Positions 1 to 15,400 of a stretch of DNA of 64,000 bases are shown here, piece after piece. Origin of the DNA: Colius striatus (taxonomy: Eukaryota > Chordata > Aves > Coliiformes > Coliidae); NCBI RefSeq assembly GCF_028858725.1, contig NC_084760.1:9560867-9624866 (forward strand). The letters run 5' to 3'. Both the position numbers and the translations under genes were made by a program. The notes below the pieces were generated by a model that saw only the letters and a list, made by a program, of their open reading frames with translations, made no database searches and was not told the DNA's origin. Numbering within the stretch: the first letter of the stretch is position 1; every line of letters begins with the position of its first letter.

Positions 1-100
1 CCTGTGTGACCTGATCTATGTGGACCTGCTTCTGCAGAGGGGTTGGACTAGACAATCTTTAGAGATCCCTTCCAACCCCTACCATTCTATGATTCTATGA
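1..100 (+). mobile_element. CR1 LINE, 3' end (cut by window edge)
   Basis: It ends in the CR1 hallmark: the conserved 3' UTR stretch ggttggactaga...cccttccaacccctacc, then a short direct repeat attctatg-attctatg. CR1 copies are 5'-truncated, so the shared part is always the 3' end. Orientation is called from this end in all CR1 entries below. Confidence 0.95.
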
Positions 101-377
101 TTTTAGTAAAAATTAGGCTTTCCAGTTCCTTTTTTTCATCAACTCCAGCCCTGATTTTCACCAGAACTCTGCCTGCAATTCCTCTCCTTTAATTGACCAG
201 ATACAGCTTTCAAAAGTTAATGACATTTTCATCTGCATGTGAGATCTTGTTTGCTTGGCAGCCCAGCCATATAATTACTAATGTGAAGAATGGCTGTGGG
301 ATCAGTTTTTTGTGTGGTTGGTTAACTCTTTTCCTGATGATGTTTTGTGCAAACATATTTTCTTCCTTGGGGTTTAG
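101..377 (+). other. RARS2: RARS2 intron, left of first visible exon
   Basis: AT-rich intron sequence with no repeat recognised. Confidence 0.6.
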
Positions 378-475
378 ACTGTGTTGCAGCAGGTGTTGAA
401 AGACGGCTCAGAGTATGGAGTAAAAAGTGAGCTTTTCTCCAGAGTTCCTAGACAAAAGACAGTGATTGATTTCAG
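378..475 (+). CDS. RARS2: RARS2 exon (first in window)
   Basis: Acceptor tttag at 373-377 and donor gtaag at 476. It opens in frame with T-V-L-Q-Q and ends two bases into a serine codon (phase 2). It encodes the segment just before the catalytic core. If the human structure holds, this is about exon 5 of 20. Confidence 0.93.
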
Positions 476-3400
476 GTAAGCACATGTGATAAGTCCTTTG
501 AGACAATTGCTCTTTGATATTTTGCTGATTGATATTCATTGCTGTAATGTATGATGCCTCTTAAGTTAAATCATATTATCATAGCATGGTAACCATAGAA
601 TATTTATGGTATTATATTCAGCTATATTTGATACTCCAGAACATTTGCCACGTAGAATACTAATTACATTTAGGAAGTTGAGGCTTTTTTCTCAGAATAT
701 ATTCTTGATATTTAAAGTGTTCACACTGCCCTCTCCTAAGAATATTCTCATTTAGTGCATAATAGCATTCAGATTTTAATTAGCCTTCTTTTATTTTGTT
801 ATCAAGAAACATGATCTGAATTTTCTACCACCAGCCTATTTTTTTTTTTCAGCTTAATACCTTCCTTCCTGACTCATTAAAGCAGCCAGGCATTTGTCTT
901 GCTAAATCTCCTCAATTGTTAGCCCCAGCATTTCTGTCCAGTGTTTACAGTTCATGAAGTGATAAGTCGCTGACTCAGATCTCTTTATGTGTAAAGATTT
1001 TTCTTCACTTATGCTCCCTCTGCAGGCTTCCATAAACATGGAAAGTAAGCACTTGGCTTTAGTTTTAAGGGTGATTTTCCATAGCTGAATTTCAGGGCAA
1101 ACACTTGTTGGATACAGGGTGTTTTGGGGAGGTGCATTTTCGGTAGAAGACAATGTGATTTTTAATTAATGATTCCAAGTCCCCTCTCCTGTTATCAGAT
1201 TGATCTCTAATAAAGGTATGAGGAGAATGGTCCATATATCTAAAACGTTACAAAGTGAGAAGGTGATGTAGGTCCTTTGTCACTAGTGGAGCTGGGTTTG
1301 GGAGGCTCTTTGTTGTGGAGTTGTTTGTGATTTCTTTTTCCTTGTAACATTGTCTGTTAACTGATACAGGAGGAGAAGGTGGTTGGATAGGAAAATTTGC
1401 TGTCTAGAGCACAAGGTAATTTTTAAGGGAAAACTGAAAATAGTGCTTAAATTTCAGTTGTTCTGCTACATGCATGAGTTGAATTCTTTTGATTTGGTGA
1501 TCTGAAAGTCTTGATTGAACATTGAACAAACATCCTTTGTGAAAATTTCTTCCAGCTCCCCTAATATTGCCAAAAAGTTTCACATAGGACATTTGCGCTC
1601 CACAATAATAGGTAAGTACACATTTCAGTGCCTCCAAAAAGGGTGGCTTTGCCTTCCTGCTTCACCTGACAGGGGAGCTCTGCTAACCATACACTCTTCC
1701 AGCAAAGTGGAAGTGTCAGGGTTGACTTGCTAATTAAAAACCTTCTGCTCTTTACGCAGTGAAGAAAAGAGAGTGTTGTGTTGCTGACAGATTCATTGAG
1801 TCACACGTAATACAGTTTTATGCCTCTGAACGTTAAATAAAGTAGTTTAAAATTGTTCTGCAAAGACACTCAGCAGTTTTCATTGAGGTGTTATGAGAGT
1901 CCTTTGGATTTTGAATTTCCAATTGCATAGCAGTCAAGATAGCTGTGTCTTGGTGACTGTCTTGCAAAAAGCTTGCTTTTATATGTTAATTGCTTCATGT
2001 CAGTATTACTGACACAATTGCTGTAATTTGTAATGAAAGGATTAATAAGTGTATTGTGCAGTACTCTGATGTCACATGGAATACATTATTTGTCCTTCTT
2101 TTCCCTCTCTTACAAGAAAAACTGAGAAGTTACTAGTGGAAGATCCTACAGCATCTGTGCAGCAGTATTAGTTTTTGATGATATGTAATGTATCATATGT
2201 AATTATTAATTACATAAAGTTAATAATTCCACCTCTTCGTGGACTTATAGTTGAGATAAATTACATATTTTGGGCTCTTTCTGGTCCTTTTTTGGATCCT
2301 TTACTATAGAAAAAAACTACTTCAAAAATAGTTCTGTAGATCAGTGTTTGTCCAACAGTAAGAGAATGAATTGGCTGAAGAGAATGGAATTGAAAGTAAT
2401 TGCACACTATAGTGTGGTGTTACAGTAACAGAAGAAGAGGAAGCTTTCTGCATCCTTTTACATCAGCATTTTAGTTAAAAGGTATCCTTGAAGCACAGGA
2501 AAAAAGGAAAAGGTGAGAGTATTTCTTCTTGGCAGTTGTATGGTTGTAGCTGAGCTGAGGAGCAAGAGGAAGGGGTTTTGTTGCAGTTACAGAACCAAGT
2601 TGTGCTTGCACGATACAGTAAGTTTGGGGCATGTCAGACACTTAGTGTGTTAAGTGCAGAGCTCAGTGGTGCTCTGGCAGTATCTAGAGATTCAAAACTT
2701 CATTTTCTGTCTTTAACATCACAGTTAACAGCAATTTGTGAGTTCTGAGGCTTGCTTAACCTCCTGGTATGAGGTTTCCTGACCATGATGGGAATTATAT
2801 ATCCTGCCTCCTATTTGTGATAATACAAGATCTTAGCAAAGTGTTTTCCATGTTCTTACACTGAGCAGTGTGTGTGTGCTCACACATGTGTGTGTTTTCA
2901 TCACTATTGTATGACACATAACACCTTTCAAATGCACAGTGTTTCTTTTCCTGCTCAGAACACTACTGCTTTTAGTTGTGAAGTATTTTAGCAAGTTCTG
3001 TGGGCTAGTTCATCTGTTTTCCTTCTCATTTTGAATACAAAGCTAGAAAACTGTTTTGTTGGGATGAGAGGTCACCTCCAGTTGAATAATAATAATAATA
3101 CCAATTTTCTTTCTTTACTAGGGAATTTTATAGCAAATCTCAAAGTTGCACTGGGACATGAAGTAATAAGAATAAATTACCTTGGTGACTGGGGCATGCA
3201 GTTTGGTATGTATTAATATTTGTTTCTCCTGTTCTCTTTTCTCCTGTATAATATGATCTGTGTCTCCAGCTTCAATTTTTTGCAGGCCCATGTGATTCAC
3301 TCTGGGCTCGTGAAGAGTAGTATTTTGTTTCCACACATGTAATGTGTACTGAATCTCCTTAAAATATGAACAAAACAGTCCAGACTGATTTATCTGCAGT

Positions 3401-6400
3401 ATGACCTATACTACTGTACATGGAATAACAGGAGGACATTTACCCAAAAGTCCCTCTGACCTTCAGTAGTTCCTCTCTCAGATTGCAAATGTGTGATTTG
3501 GGGTTGATTTTTAAAGGGCAGTGTACATTTTTTTTCTGAGTGTGCTGCTTATACCTTTGGAGCTTTCTTAGCTGAGCAGACTTCTGTTGCTGTGTCCAGA
3601 CAAAATGCATGCATATTACCATAGCTGTTGCATGTCTGCCGTGTTCCTGTCTTCCTTATTCAGATTTTGCATTTGTGACAGATATGGAACAGTAAGCTTG
3701 CCAACATAACCTGTGCTACACCTGTACACACAGCAAGAGAGAATAATTGTAACAACATTTATATTTTATGCTTGATTGTCTTTGTGTGCCTTTATCTGTT
3801 GTTTTTTGTTCCCTCTGGAAACTAGTTTATTATTCATAGAGCATAATCAACTGGCATAGTGATTGTATTTTGGCAGGCTGAGGCCCAGAGAGTGTGTATT
3901 CTTAAAGATATCCCAAGGCATCCCCCAAAATACTCAATTTCCCTTTAAAGAGAGATGTGTAAGTGGAGAATGTGCAGGTGAATAGGCCTTAGAAGACTGA
4001 CAGTCTTCCTTGCACATACACACTCCTGCCTCTTTTGAATCACAGAATGTCAAGGGCTGGAAGGGACCTCAAAAGCTCATCCAGTCCAACACCCCTGCCA
4101 GAGCAGGACCACTTAGAGTAGGTCACACAGGAACTCGTCCAGGTGGGTTTGAATGTCTCCAGAGAAGGAAACTCCACAGCCCATCTGGGCAGCCCCTTCC
4201 AGTGCTCCCTCACCTCAACAGGGAAGAATTTTTTCCTTGTGTTTCTTTGGAACCTCTTCTGTTCCAGCTTGTACCCATTGCCCCTTGTGCTACCATTGTG
4301 CTGAGAAAATGATAATGTCTATTAAATAAGGAAGAACTGAAAAATCCTCTCATGTGCAGCCTAGCATGAGTTGGTAATTATTCCCTGACAGAGATCATTT
4401 ATGTCCTATTGTTGGATTGATAAACATCCCTTGTATGTATCAGTTGACCATCCACAGGATTCGCAACTTTGTTGATTTCTGATATTAATCCTGCATTTTA
4501 AATTGGTTGATATTCTCGTCACCTTTTCTAATTCCCCACCCAAAGGTGGTTTTGACATATTTTTAAGCATTTAAAAGAAGGCAGACATGCCTACTTCTTT
4601 ATTCTTGAAATCTGGAACATCTGTGAAAACTACAAAACTCCCTCACATCTTTTGCAGTGAGTTCTGAAAAATGTCTGCATATTCATTTTGAAATGGCAAA
4701 CAGAAATTGCAATACCTATTAGTACCTATTAAGCAGTCACTTTTGCACTTAATGCTTCCCCCTCCAGTTTTTCTGGCACCACTCTTTATGGGGACATCAA
4801 CGAATAAAGGATGGGTGTTAGGAGAATGGAGCCAGGCTGTTCTCAGTGATGTCCTGTGATAGGACAAGGGGCAATGGGTACAAGCTGGAATATAAGAGGT
4901 TCCAAAGAAACACAAGGAAAAACTTCCTTGTTCAGGTGAGGGAGCACTGGAAGGGGCAGCCCAGAAGAGAAGTCTCTTTCTCTGGAGACATTCCAAACCC
5001 ATCTGGATAAGTTCCTGTGTGACCTACTCTAGGTGATCCTGCTCTGGCAGGGGAATTGGACTGGATGATCTTTTAAGGTCCTTTCCAACCCTTGAGATTC
5101 TGTAATTCTGTGAATCAACTTTATGAACAGAGTTAGGTTAAAATCTTAGCTTAAAAACACTGCTTTTACTCCATGTATGTACTGAGATTCAGCAGTGTGG
5201 ATGACTAAAGTATATTCAGTTCTACTAATTTTCCTTCTAGAGTAAATTCCTGAGGTTTAGACATTGAATAAAACATTCTGATGACTAGAAGGAGTGATAC
5301 AATATTTTTTTCCTTTGTTCAATTATTTCTTCCACAGCTCATCCATTTCGTGATCCTGTTTCTGATCAAACACTACTTTATAGCAGAGCTTTGTTCCACT
5401 CAAGATTAATTTCAAGGGTATTGAATACAGGATGAGTTCACCTAAAATTCAATACATTTCCTCATTGCATATTTCATTTGTTATTCTCCCTTAGGCATCA
5501 TTTTATCACTGTGCTATTGTATAATGAATGTGGCAACGACCGTTAAGCAACAAAATGCAGTGTGGTTAAAGGGCTTCTCAGCCAACCTCATTCACAGTGT
5601 CTTTGCTGATACTAAATTGTACTCCTAAGCCTGAACATCAGGAATTTTATCCTGAAGGGATAAAATCCACAATACCTGTTATTTATCTGTGTACCTGTTG
5701 TCTAGCACACAACTGTTAGAATCATGCTTTTGACCTAGTAGTTCCAGCTGTTTGTTTCAACATAGGTGCTTCTTTCTTTATTTGAGCTGGCTCAGCTCAA
5801 ATATATGACAGGTTTTATAACAAGTAATACAGTCATGCTTCACAAAATTATAGCATAGGATTATTATTCTAATGGTGCTTTTCCAGAAGCAGTGCTATAA
5901 TTAACAATCTGTCAGCATTTCTATTGGAACTGCTATTGTTAAGGGCTTTAAACTCGATAACTGAAAACATGTTTTGCTGAAACATGGCAGAGAAGTCCTC
6001 AACCTCTAGGCAGTTTTTTGGGCATGTTTCTTAAGGTAACAAAGCCCATGCAGTCATACTGTCTGTCCATTTGTCTTTCTGTCACTCTGTTCCTAATAAA
6101 TTTTAAACCCATCGGCCAACTTCAGCCAGATCTGACAAAGAAAAATGTCTCCAAGGGAACCACTTGGCACTTTGGCAGCTGAGTAGGGATAGAGATACCG
6201 TGTAGTGCCCTCTGGGAGAGAAAGTTAACTTCTGTGTTTAGCCTGCTGGCTAACCAGTCAGCACATATAACTCAGAATCAGTCCCAACACATGCTGCATC
6301 TTGCCAGTAATTGGAGAGCATGAGGGCTGGGGATAGTTTGGGGGAAAAAAGAAAGGTGTAGGATGTGTTTGGGCTGACTAAAAACTGGCAGTCTTGCTGG

Positions 6401-9400
6401 AGATTGGAGTGTGAAGCCAGCATTGGAAAGGGAAATGTGTAGGTATGCTGTTATCTAAGATCATTAGGAAAGTAACTGCTGATTACTCACAGAGCAAGCT
6501 CTTCTTGAAGAAATTCACTTTCAATAGAATGACTGCTTTTATTTCCTAAACACTAACTTGGTTTTTCTTACCTAAATCTTCCATGGCTTCTATCACATTC
6601 AATGTTTCCAAGGGAAAACTCTCTCCAGGGGGACCTTATATCAGCCTTCCAGTACCTGAAGGAGCACCTACAAGAAAGCTGGAGAGGGTCTTTTTCAAGA
6701 GCACATAGTGATAGGAAAAGGGGTAACAACTTTAAACTGAAAGAGGAGACGTTTAAATTGCATATTGGAAATAAATTCTTCCCTGTGAGGGTGGTGATGC
6801 ACTGGAACACATTGTGCAGAGAGACTGTGGGTGCCCCATCCTGGAAGTGTTCAAGACCAGCCTGGATGGGGCTCTGAGCAACCTGGTCTGGTGGAAGGTG
6901 TCACAGACCATGGCAGGAGGGTTGGAGAGAGATGACCTTTAAGGTCCTCTTCAACCCGAACACTTCTATAATGAAAAGGGAAGTTCTTGAGACTGCTAAT
7001 TGTTCAGTTGCAGAGGGCTTTTCAAAGGGATACCCGCGTATCTATTCCTCACATGCTATCTTCACATCAGTCCTGGTCCTTGTCAGCTCAGAGGAAGGAG
7101 ATGGCCTTAAAAGCAGCTTCAGGAAATCTAAGAGGGTACAGGGTTGATATTGCTTGATTACTGAGGGAGTCAAATGGACTCTTTTGATTTAGACAAAAGG
7201 ATTGGGATTTGGATCTTGCCCTTTCAGATGGCTTTTGGAAAGTGCTGGAGCCAAATTGGACATGTGAAAAAAGCTGCATGTTTCCAGCATGTAGCAAAAA
7301 GTTGCCTTGAAAATATTGTCTGAGTGGTATGTGGAATACTGTGTTATGTCCTGTTTCTGTTGTCCTTGAAATTAAAATACTGTTAAGGGAGGAAGCAAAG
7401 CAACGAGTTTTGAGCATATTCTGTTGCTGGACAATTTCCACTGTAGGGCTTCTCATTTACATCTGATTTCTCATAAAAGATACTTTTCCTACAAGTCCAG
7501 AAAGACAAATTCCATTTATGAGGAACTGAAAAATCAGTGCAATAGTTCTTACTAGTTTCTAAGTATTACAGTTTTGGGTTTTTTCATGCATTGAAATACT
7601 AAGTTATACTTTTGATTTGGTTTTTTTTGTAGCGTACACTTTTATGTTGTTCGAAACTGTAAAGCGTTTCTTTTATTGCATACAATGTTAAGACTAGATT
7701 TGCATATGAAAACAACTTAACAAAACAATATAGGCTGGGCTATTGTCTAATACTGTATTTCATTGTTCTTCAAGGTTTGTTGGGTGTTGGTTTCCAACGC
7801 TTTGGCAACAAAGAAAAGCTAGAATCCAGTCCTTTGCAACACCTTTTTGAGGTAAGTTCAGAGAAGACCAACTTGAGAAGAGAGTCAGTTTAGCTTAGGT
7901 GTCAGTTTTGTACAGAATGGCTTGTCTTCAGAGTCATGTTGGATTTAAATGACCTTGCTTGAAAGAGCAATGTCACCCTGGGACATGGCAGCAGATGTGG
8001 AGCATCTTTCTTCCTTATGAGGAAAGGCTATGGGAGCTGGGGCTGTTTAGTCTGGAGAAGAGGAGACTGAGGGAGGATCTCATTAATATTTACAAACATC
8101 TAAATGGTGGGTGTCAAGAGGCTGGAACGTCACTTTTTTTCTATTGTATCAAGTGACAAGACGTAAAAAAAACCTATTTCACTGTTGAGATGAGTGCCCA
8201 GGCTGCCCAGGGAGGATGTGGAGTTTCCTTCTCACGAGGTCTTCAAGCCCCACCTGGACACATTCCTGTGTGACCTGATCTAAGTGAACCTGCTTCTGCA
8301 GAGGGGTTGGACTAGATGATCTCTAAAGGTCCCTTCCAACCCTACCTACTTCTATAGTTCTTTTAAAAAGAAAATTTCCATAGCATGGGTTCTGTATAAA
8401 TCAATATGTTGACCTTTTCAGCCATCTTTGCACCTTCCATTTTGGTCAAGACTCAGATACAAATATGTTTTTTGCATAATTTTTGCATGATAACACCAAA
8501 GACTGGGGACAGGGGCAGTTTGAATGTGTGAAACTACAGATGGAGGAAGGGGAGCATTGTTCTTGTTCTCTCTACTAGAAATTTCTTTTTGTTGGCAGAA
8601 CTAAACAAACATTAATCTTTGAGGCATGTCAGCAGTATTGCCTATTAAAATCTTTCAAAGTCTTGGGACATAAAAGTGGGGGGGAAAGTGCAAGTGTTTT
8701 GCTGTGGAAGCTTTTTTGTGGGCAGACCCCACTCAAGCAAGGTATTGTTGTCAAACTCAGTGTCTGAGTTCCTGTGTGACCTACTCTAGGTGGTCCTGCT
8801 CTGGCAAGGGTGTTGGACTAGATGATCTTTCAGGGTCCCTTCCAACCCTTAAGATTCTGTGATTCTGTGAACATTGTAGGAGTGAAGGTTTTATAATTAT
8901 TTCTGTTTTATCATGATTGCCATGATTTTTTTCAAGCTGCCTTATGGAAAGCAAGGAATCATTGTCTAGGCAAATATTTGGCATTTAGAGATAAAGGAAT
9001 ATGTTAAAGAACAGGAGAGCCAAATATTGATGTACACAGCTCAAGTTGGCTGATCACACAATCTCAAGGGCTGGAAGAGACCTTGAAACATCATCCAGTC
9101 CAACTCCCCTGCCAGAGCAGGACCACCTAGAGTAGGTCACACAGGAACTCGTCCAGGTAGGTTTGAATGTCTCCACAGAAGGACACTCTACAACTGCTCC
9201 ATCTGAGCAGTTGTTCCAGTGCTTCCTCACCTCAACAGGGAAGAAGTTTTTCCTTGTGTTTCTTGGAACCTCTGCTGTTCCAGCTTGTACCCATTGCCCC
9301 ATGTCCTGTCATTGGCCATCACTGAGAACAGCCTGGCTCCATCCTTCGGACACCCATCCTTTATATATTTGTAAACATGAATGAGGTCACCCCTCAGTCT

Positions 9401-12400
9401 CCTCTTCTCCAAGCTGAAGAGCCCCAGCTCCCTCAGCCTTTCATCATAAGGGAGATGCTCCGCTCCTTTCATCTGATACAAGTGTTTGTTATGCTTTTAG
9501 CAAACTGGCTGCATATGTCTGTGTCTAGGCCCATGTTGATGTTTGTACACTTGACTTCAGCCACAGAGACAGCATTAGTCTGGGTGCAGAGCACTAGGAG
9601 GAAGTGACTGTTGGATCAGAACTGGTTTTGTTTTTCCTTTGAGCTTGCAAAAATTCAAGGCCATTTAGAATTTTACTCCTTCAACTGCTACATCATTTTT
9701 TTGTTACAAGTATGAATTCTGTGTTCCTCTGTGGAAAAGTCTCTGGTTTAAAAGTCTGTGATGGTTTCCCTTTAATGCATAAAACAGTTCTGAATTTTAC
9801 TGCTGCAACTGTTTCAAGATTATGGAGGAAATGATAGTGACAGCAATAAGGAATTATGATATTATTCTTGTTTCAAGATAAGCTGCACTTTTTCCTACTG
9901 GAGTTTGGACTATTCGTTCCTCATTTAAATGGGAAATGTGTTCCTTTAGCATGTCTTTAAAATTTTGACACTGCAAAGGTAATTTTAAACTGGATTTGTA
10001 TTGTTATTGTAAAACTTAGCGTATTTTTGTTGGAGGAGAGGATTATACTTCAACATTGTCACTGCCATTATGTTTTAGGTGTATGTGCAGATTAACAAAG
10101 CAGCAGAAGATGAGAACACAAAAAAGCTGGCTAAGGATTTCTTTAGGAAACTGGAGGAACATGATGAGCAGACATTGTCACTTTGGAAACAATTTAGAGA
10201 CTTGAGCATTGAGGAATACATCCGAATTTATAAGGTACAAATCCTACCCTGCTTTTTGTGTGTTACTGGTAAAATGTTCTCTTTTCTCTGTTGCTTCATC
10301 TGTTGAATTGACAGTTCACAGTGCCTCTCCACCCAAGAGGGTGACAAGCAGTGAGCTGACTTGGGAACAGAGGCCGCTGTAATCTTGAGTTCATTGTCTA
10401 TCCAGTAAACATTACATTGTTCTGGGGAAGATGTTTCTCAGTATACCAGGTTATGCCTTGTTCTGTTTGGAAAAAACATGGTAGTTGATTCAACACCCAG
10501 GCAAGCCACCACTTTAGTTTCTGATTCCCTAGATACAGGGAAGGACAGGGAAGTGCTGGAGAGAGTCCAGCACAGGGCCACCAAGATGATCAGTGGACTG
10601 GAATATCTTTCATACAAGGAAAGGCTGCAGGAACTGGGGCTGTTTAGTCTGGAGAAGAGGAGACTGAGGGGAGATCTTATTAACATTTACAAATATCTAA
10701 AGAGTGGGTGTCAGGAGGTTGGGAGATCTCTTTTTTCTATAGTAGCTAGCAACAGGACAAGGGGTAATGGGATGAATCTGGAACACAAAAAGTTCCACTT
10801 AAATATAAGAAAAAAACTATTTCACTGTGAGGTGAGGGAGCCCTGGCACAGGCTGCCCAGAGGGGTTGTGGAGTCTCCTTCCTTGGAGGTCTTCAAGACC
10901 CACCTGGACATACTCCTATGCGTCCTGATCTAGGAGAACCTGCTTCTGCAGGGGGGTTGGACTAGATGATCTCTAAAGGTCCCTTCCAACCCCTACCGTT
11001 CTATGATTCTATGATACATTTTGTTTAATGGTGTCCATGTAATTGGCCTTCCCTTCTCAGAAGTTCTGAAGCTAGGACTGTGGTGCTAAGCAACCAAGCA
11101 AATCACTGTTAGATAAATATTATTCAGCTTTGCTTTATCTTTGAAGTCAGCAACAACCTGCTAAATTTAACAGTAATAAATTTTATTGGGAGATAACACT
11201 GCTTTCACATTTCTGAGCTAATGTTAACATGCAGAACTGTGTATGTTGCATATTAAATTGAGTGTAAGTAATTATAGCAGCAGGAGTTTACAATAGTAAT
11301 CAGTGTGTGAGTTCCCTGTAGGTTGAGTTGAGCTAATCCACAGCCATCTGTTGCATACTGCAATGGCAAGAACGGAGCCAGTGCCCGCTGTTTCGTGGGA
11401 GATGTTTGTGCCACTGACCAGAAAATTCAGCTCATGAATTTGGAAAATAGGTGTGAAATGGAACTTCTGTCACTGAATCTAGTCTCTTGCCATTAATGTC
11501 ATGTAATCTTGCTGAGTCCATCTGAAAACCAGCTCGTGTTTCTCTTTCCCATGTTCTTCCACTGAAATCCTGGAACAGGTGCCCAGTTTTGATGAACTTA
11601 GACATTTTTTTTTTTCTAATTGGCAGCTCCAAAGAATTTGTTACTCAGTTTATACCACTTCCTTCTTCTGGTATTGTTCTTTACTTAAACTTGCACTTTT
11701 CTGTCTCCTTCCTCTCGATGTATTCACGTCTTCTTTCAACCTTGATTGCAAAGTTAAAAGAGAAATGGCCTGCCCCTTCCTTAGTAATCCAGATAACCTG
11801 GCTGTGCTTTAATTTCTTCTCTGAAACATCACTACATTCATGCCAAGTACTCAAGATCTGTAAGTGAGGCAGAACCTTGGCAGTTCTGGTAGGAAGCTGA
11901 CCTGTTGAGCTGTGTGTGCAGCTCATCATTGATCACCTGATGACTGCTACAGCTCTTTCCCAATTCCTTTCCAAACTAGTAAGTATCAAGCTGATGGACT
12001 GACAGCTTTGTTGCTCTTGATTAAAAAAAAAATTGTCTTTTGTACCATTATATTTTACCCAGTTTTGACACTTAAGGTCATCCTGTATCTCCTAGGTACC
12101 CTCAGCCTTCCTAGTAATGGTAATTTCTGTGTGCTCAGCAATGTTTGTAAGCAGCTCCTGCTTTTATAAAATTATTTCTGATATCCTATTAAAATAGGAT
12201 GTTTTCAAGTCCAAGTAACTTCAGTCCACTGGTTTCTCCTTCAGAACAAGTCTGATCTACCTCAGATTTTTTTGTACCATCTCTTCAGTTTACCCTTAAT
12301 TTCTCATGACCACTATATCCAACACTGTATTCAACTTAGGGAAATTGATTAAATTAAAACCCAAGCATCCTTTCCTTTTTAACAAAGAAGTGGCATTTTT

Positions 12401-15400
12401 TGGAATAGAATTAACCTTTGGACTTTATCTGACCTGTGACACAGACCTGTCATCTGGCTTAATGTGAAAAAATTATTGGCCTCAATCTTAACTTTGATAT
12501 TCTTGGAACTTTTCAGCGTCTAGGAGTGCACTTTGATGAGTATTCTGGAGAATCATTTTACCAAGAGAAGTCCCAGGAAGTTCTAAAGCTGTTGGAGGAT
12601 AAAGGTCTCCTTCAGAAAACAACGTATGGACTTGTTATTCACTCTATTGACGCAGTTTACTTCACATCCTGGTAGCATTTCAAATGAGATACAATGGGTG
12701 AGGTTTGTGTGTAATCTCAGGGGAAGAGTTTTCTTGAGACCATTTTGGTGGCTGTTCCAGTGAAGACCAACAGGAGTCTGCAGTCACTGCTGAAAATGAA
12801 GTTTGCCTTTTCTGTGTCTAGCACAGAAGCATCGTGGTGACAAATTAGGTACAATGACAGTATCCAACTCCTAATGTCCTTTTAGCTGTCAATTAGTTTG
12901 GTAGAGAAGTGTGCCATTTAATGAGCAGAGCTAGATGAGATCCTTTCCTGTTTGAAGAAACTGCCAGGCTGATCTGGGATGGAAACTGTAGTCATGGAAT
13001 GCACCAGAATGTTGACAGGCAGCTGTCAGCAGTGGTGACCACAAACTTAAAGGACAGTCTTCAAAAAGACTTAAAGGAGAGAGTCATTGTCTAGAGTGAT
13101 GGGGGTACAGTGGCAAGAGACCTTTGTTTTGGCTCTGAACTCTGTCTTGCCTGAATTTACTTGTATTTTGGATCTGGCTTGCAGTTACTTCAGTGTGTTT
13201 TCTCCCAACTTGCAGAAAAGGGACAGCAATTGTGGATCTTTCTGAAAATAAAGACCTCTCCTCATTTTCCACTGTCATGCGTAGTGATGGGACATCTCTT
13301 TATATAACAAGGCAAGTAAGCCCAGCTGTGTTTATTGCCATTTATTTTGACAGTAAACTTTTGTCCAGGATAGCTGATGGTACAAATTTGGAAGCTTTTT
13401 ACTGCTGAGATGGAACACTTTGACTAATGAGTAATGGTAACTGGAACTAGCAACATAACTATGACGGGATGAAAATGGCTTAGGAAAAACAACTGCTTTT
13501 AAATACCTTTCCTCCCCTGAAACAGTCTATTGGTAATCTCTTTCCATAAATCATGATACTTTCCCCAGCTACTGACTTTGAAAACAAAGCTGAGATCTTT
13601 TCATCTAATAAACACTTGCCAACTAATAAAGCTTTTAGAAAGACCGTTGCTGAAAATGTTTATTGACAGCGTGAGGCAGCAAAATGTGTCTTGTTCAGCC
13701 ATGCCTTCATTGACTCAGTCTACTACCAGCACTTTACCATCAATTTTATCAGCTTTTTCATGCCTTCTCATCAGTAGCCTAAAATTTCTCTTGGCTATTT
13801 TAATATGGAAGCCTCAGCAGTTTCTTTGTGCTAGTAAATAAATCAGATGTCTTGCCCTCAGGGTGAACTGTGTACTCAGAATCACAGAATCTTAAGGGCT
13901 GGAAGGGACCTCAAACGATCATCCAGCCCAACCCCCCTGCCAGAGCAGGACCACCTAGAGTAGGTCACACAGGAACTCGTCCAGGTGGGTTTGAATGTCT
14001 CCAGACAAGGAGACTCCACAACCCATCTGGGCAGCGCCTTCCAGTGCTCCCTCACCTCAACAGGGAAGAATTTTTTCCTTGTGCTTCTTTGGAACCTCTT
14101 CTGTTCCAGCTTGTACCTGCTGCCCCATGTCCTATCACTGGCCATCACTGAGAACAGCCTGGCTCCATCCTCCTGACACCCACCCTTTATGTATCTGTAA
14201 ACATGAATGAGGTCACCTCTGAGTCTCTTCTTCTCCAAGCTGAAATTCAGGACGAGGGTGTTAGAGATGCTACAGTTAGAGATGCACATTTAGGAGCTGC
14301 TGAATCCTGTAGCCAGAGAGAGGCAAGGCTGCCACATTCCATGGCCCCAGGTCCAACCAGCAGTGAGGCTGGGCACCTCTTCCCAGCAGGCACACACATA
14401 TACACAGCCACCCAAGCAGGGCAACATGCACAAAGCCCCTTTGCCACTCACACAGCATGAATGGTCTCATTCTGTTCCCCTCTGGCTGATGAGGAAGAAG
14501 ATCTATTAGTGTGAAGAAATATATGTGTGTGTATATACACACACACATGTATGTATGCAATATGTATTGTCCACACAGGTAATATACATATGTATTGTAT
14601 GTACAGGGGATGTATGCCCAATGTGTATCCCTCCAAGAGCTGAGCCTCACCACTCAGTCTGTGCCTGTTAGCTGCCCCAGGTCTCCCTGGTTGCTGGCCC
14701 CTGGGCACATGAGCTCCTGGGGCGCATAGTCGTACTCCAGCTGCTGGTGCAGACACTGTGGATCCCTCTGCTAACTCAGCTTAGACATGTGGCCCACTCA
14801 GCAGCCAGCCTGGGTCCTCACTCTTCCCTATTGCCTTGTGCATGTCCCACAGGCAGGTGTCCCACTCAACCCACAGGCCACACGGTCTCTCTGGCAGTTG
14901 GCCTGGACCCTCTGATACCAGCAGGCTCCTCACCTTTGAAGGCACACACTTGCCTGACTCCCAGGGCACTTCACCTACTTGCTGACTAGTTCAGCTTTAT
15001 ATTTGCTGTCAATCACACAGGGATGTGTGCCCCCTCACTCCAGTTGTTGGCAACAGAGACACAATGGCCTCTGTGACCCCTGGTTTTCACTTAGTCCCTT
15101 CAGATGCATGACCTGTATAAGCTGTACTCCCTGACTCCAGTTACTGATACTTGGACCTTCAGACACATGCATACAGATGAGAGACCTCCCTCCTCACCCA
15201 GCAGAAGTTTGAAATGGAATGTTTGGCAGGAAGGTTGGACTAGATGATCTCTAAAGTCCCTGCCAATCCCTACCATTCTGTGATTCTATGAGAGGAAAGA
15301 CTCTGCTGATCAAGTGCAGGGCATGACCCAACAAACATACTAGCCAGCAACAGATTTACAAGACACCTGTCCCTTTTATCATCTTCTCCCTCTCTTTTTC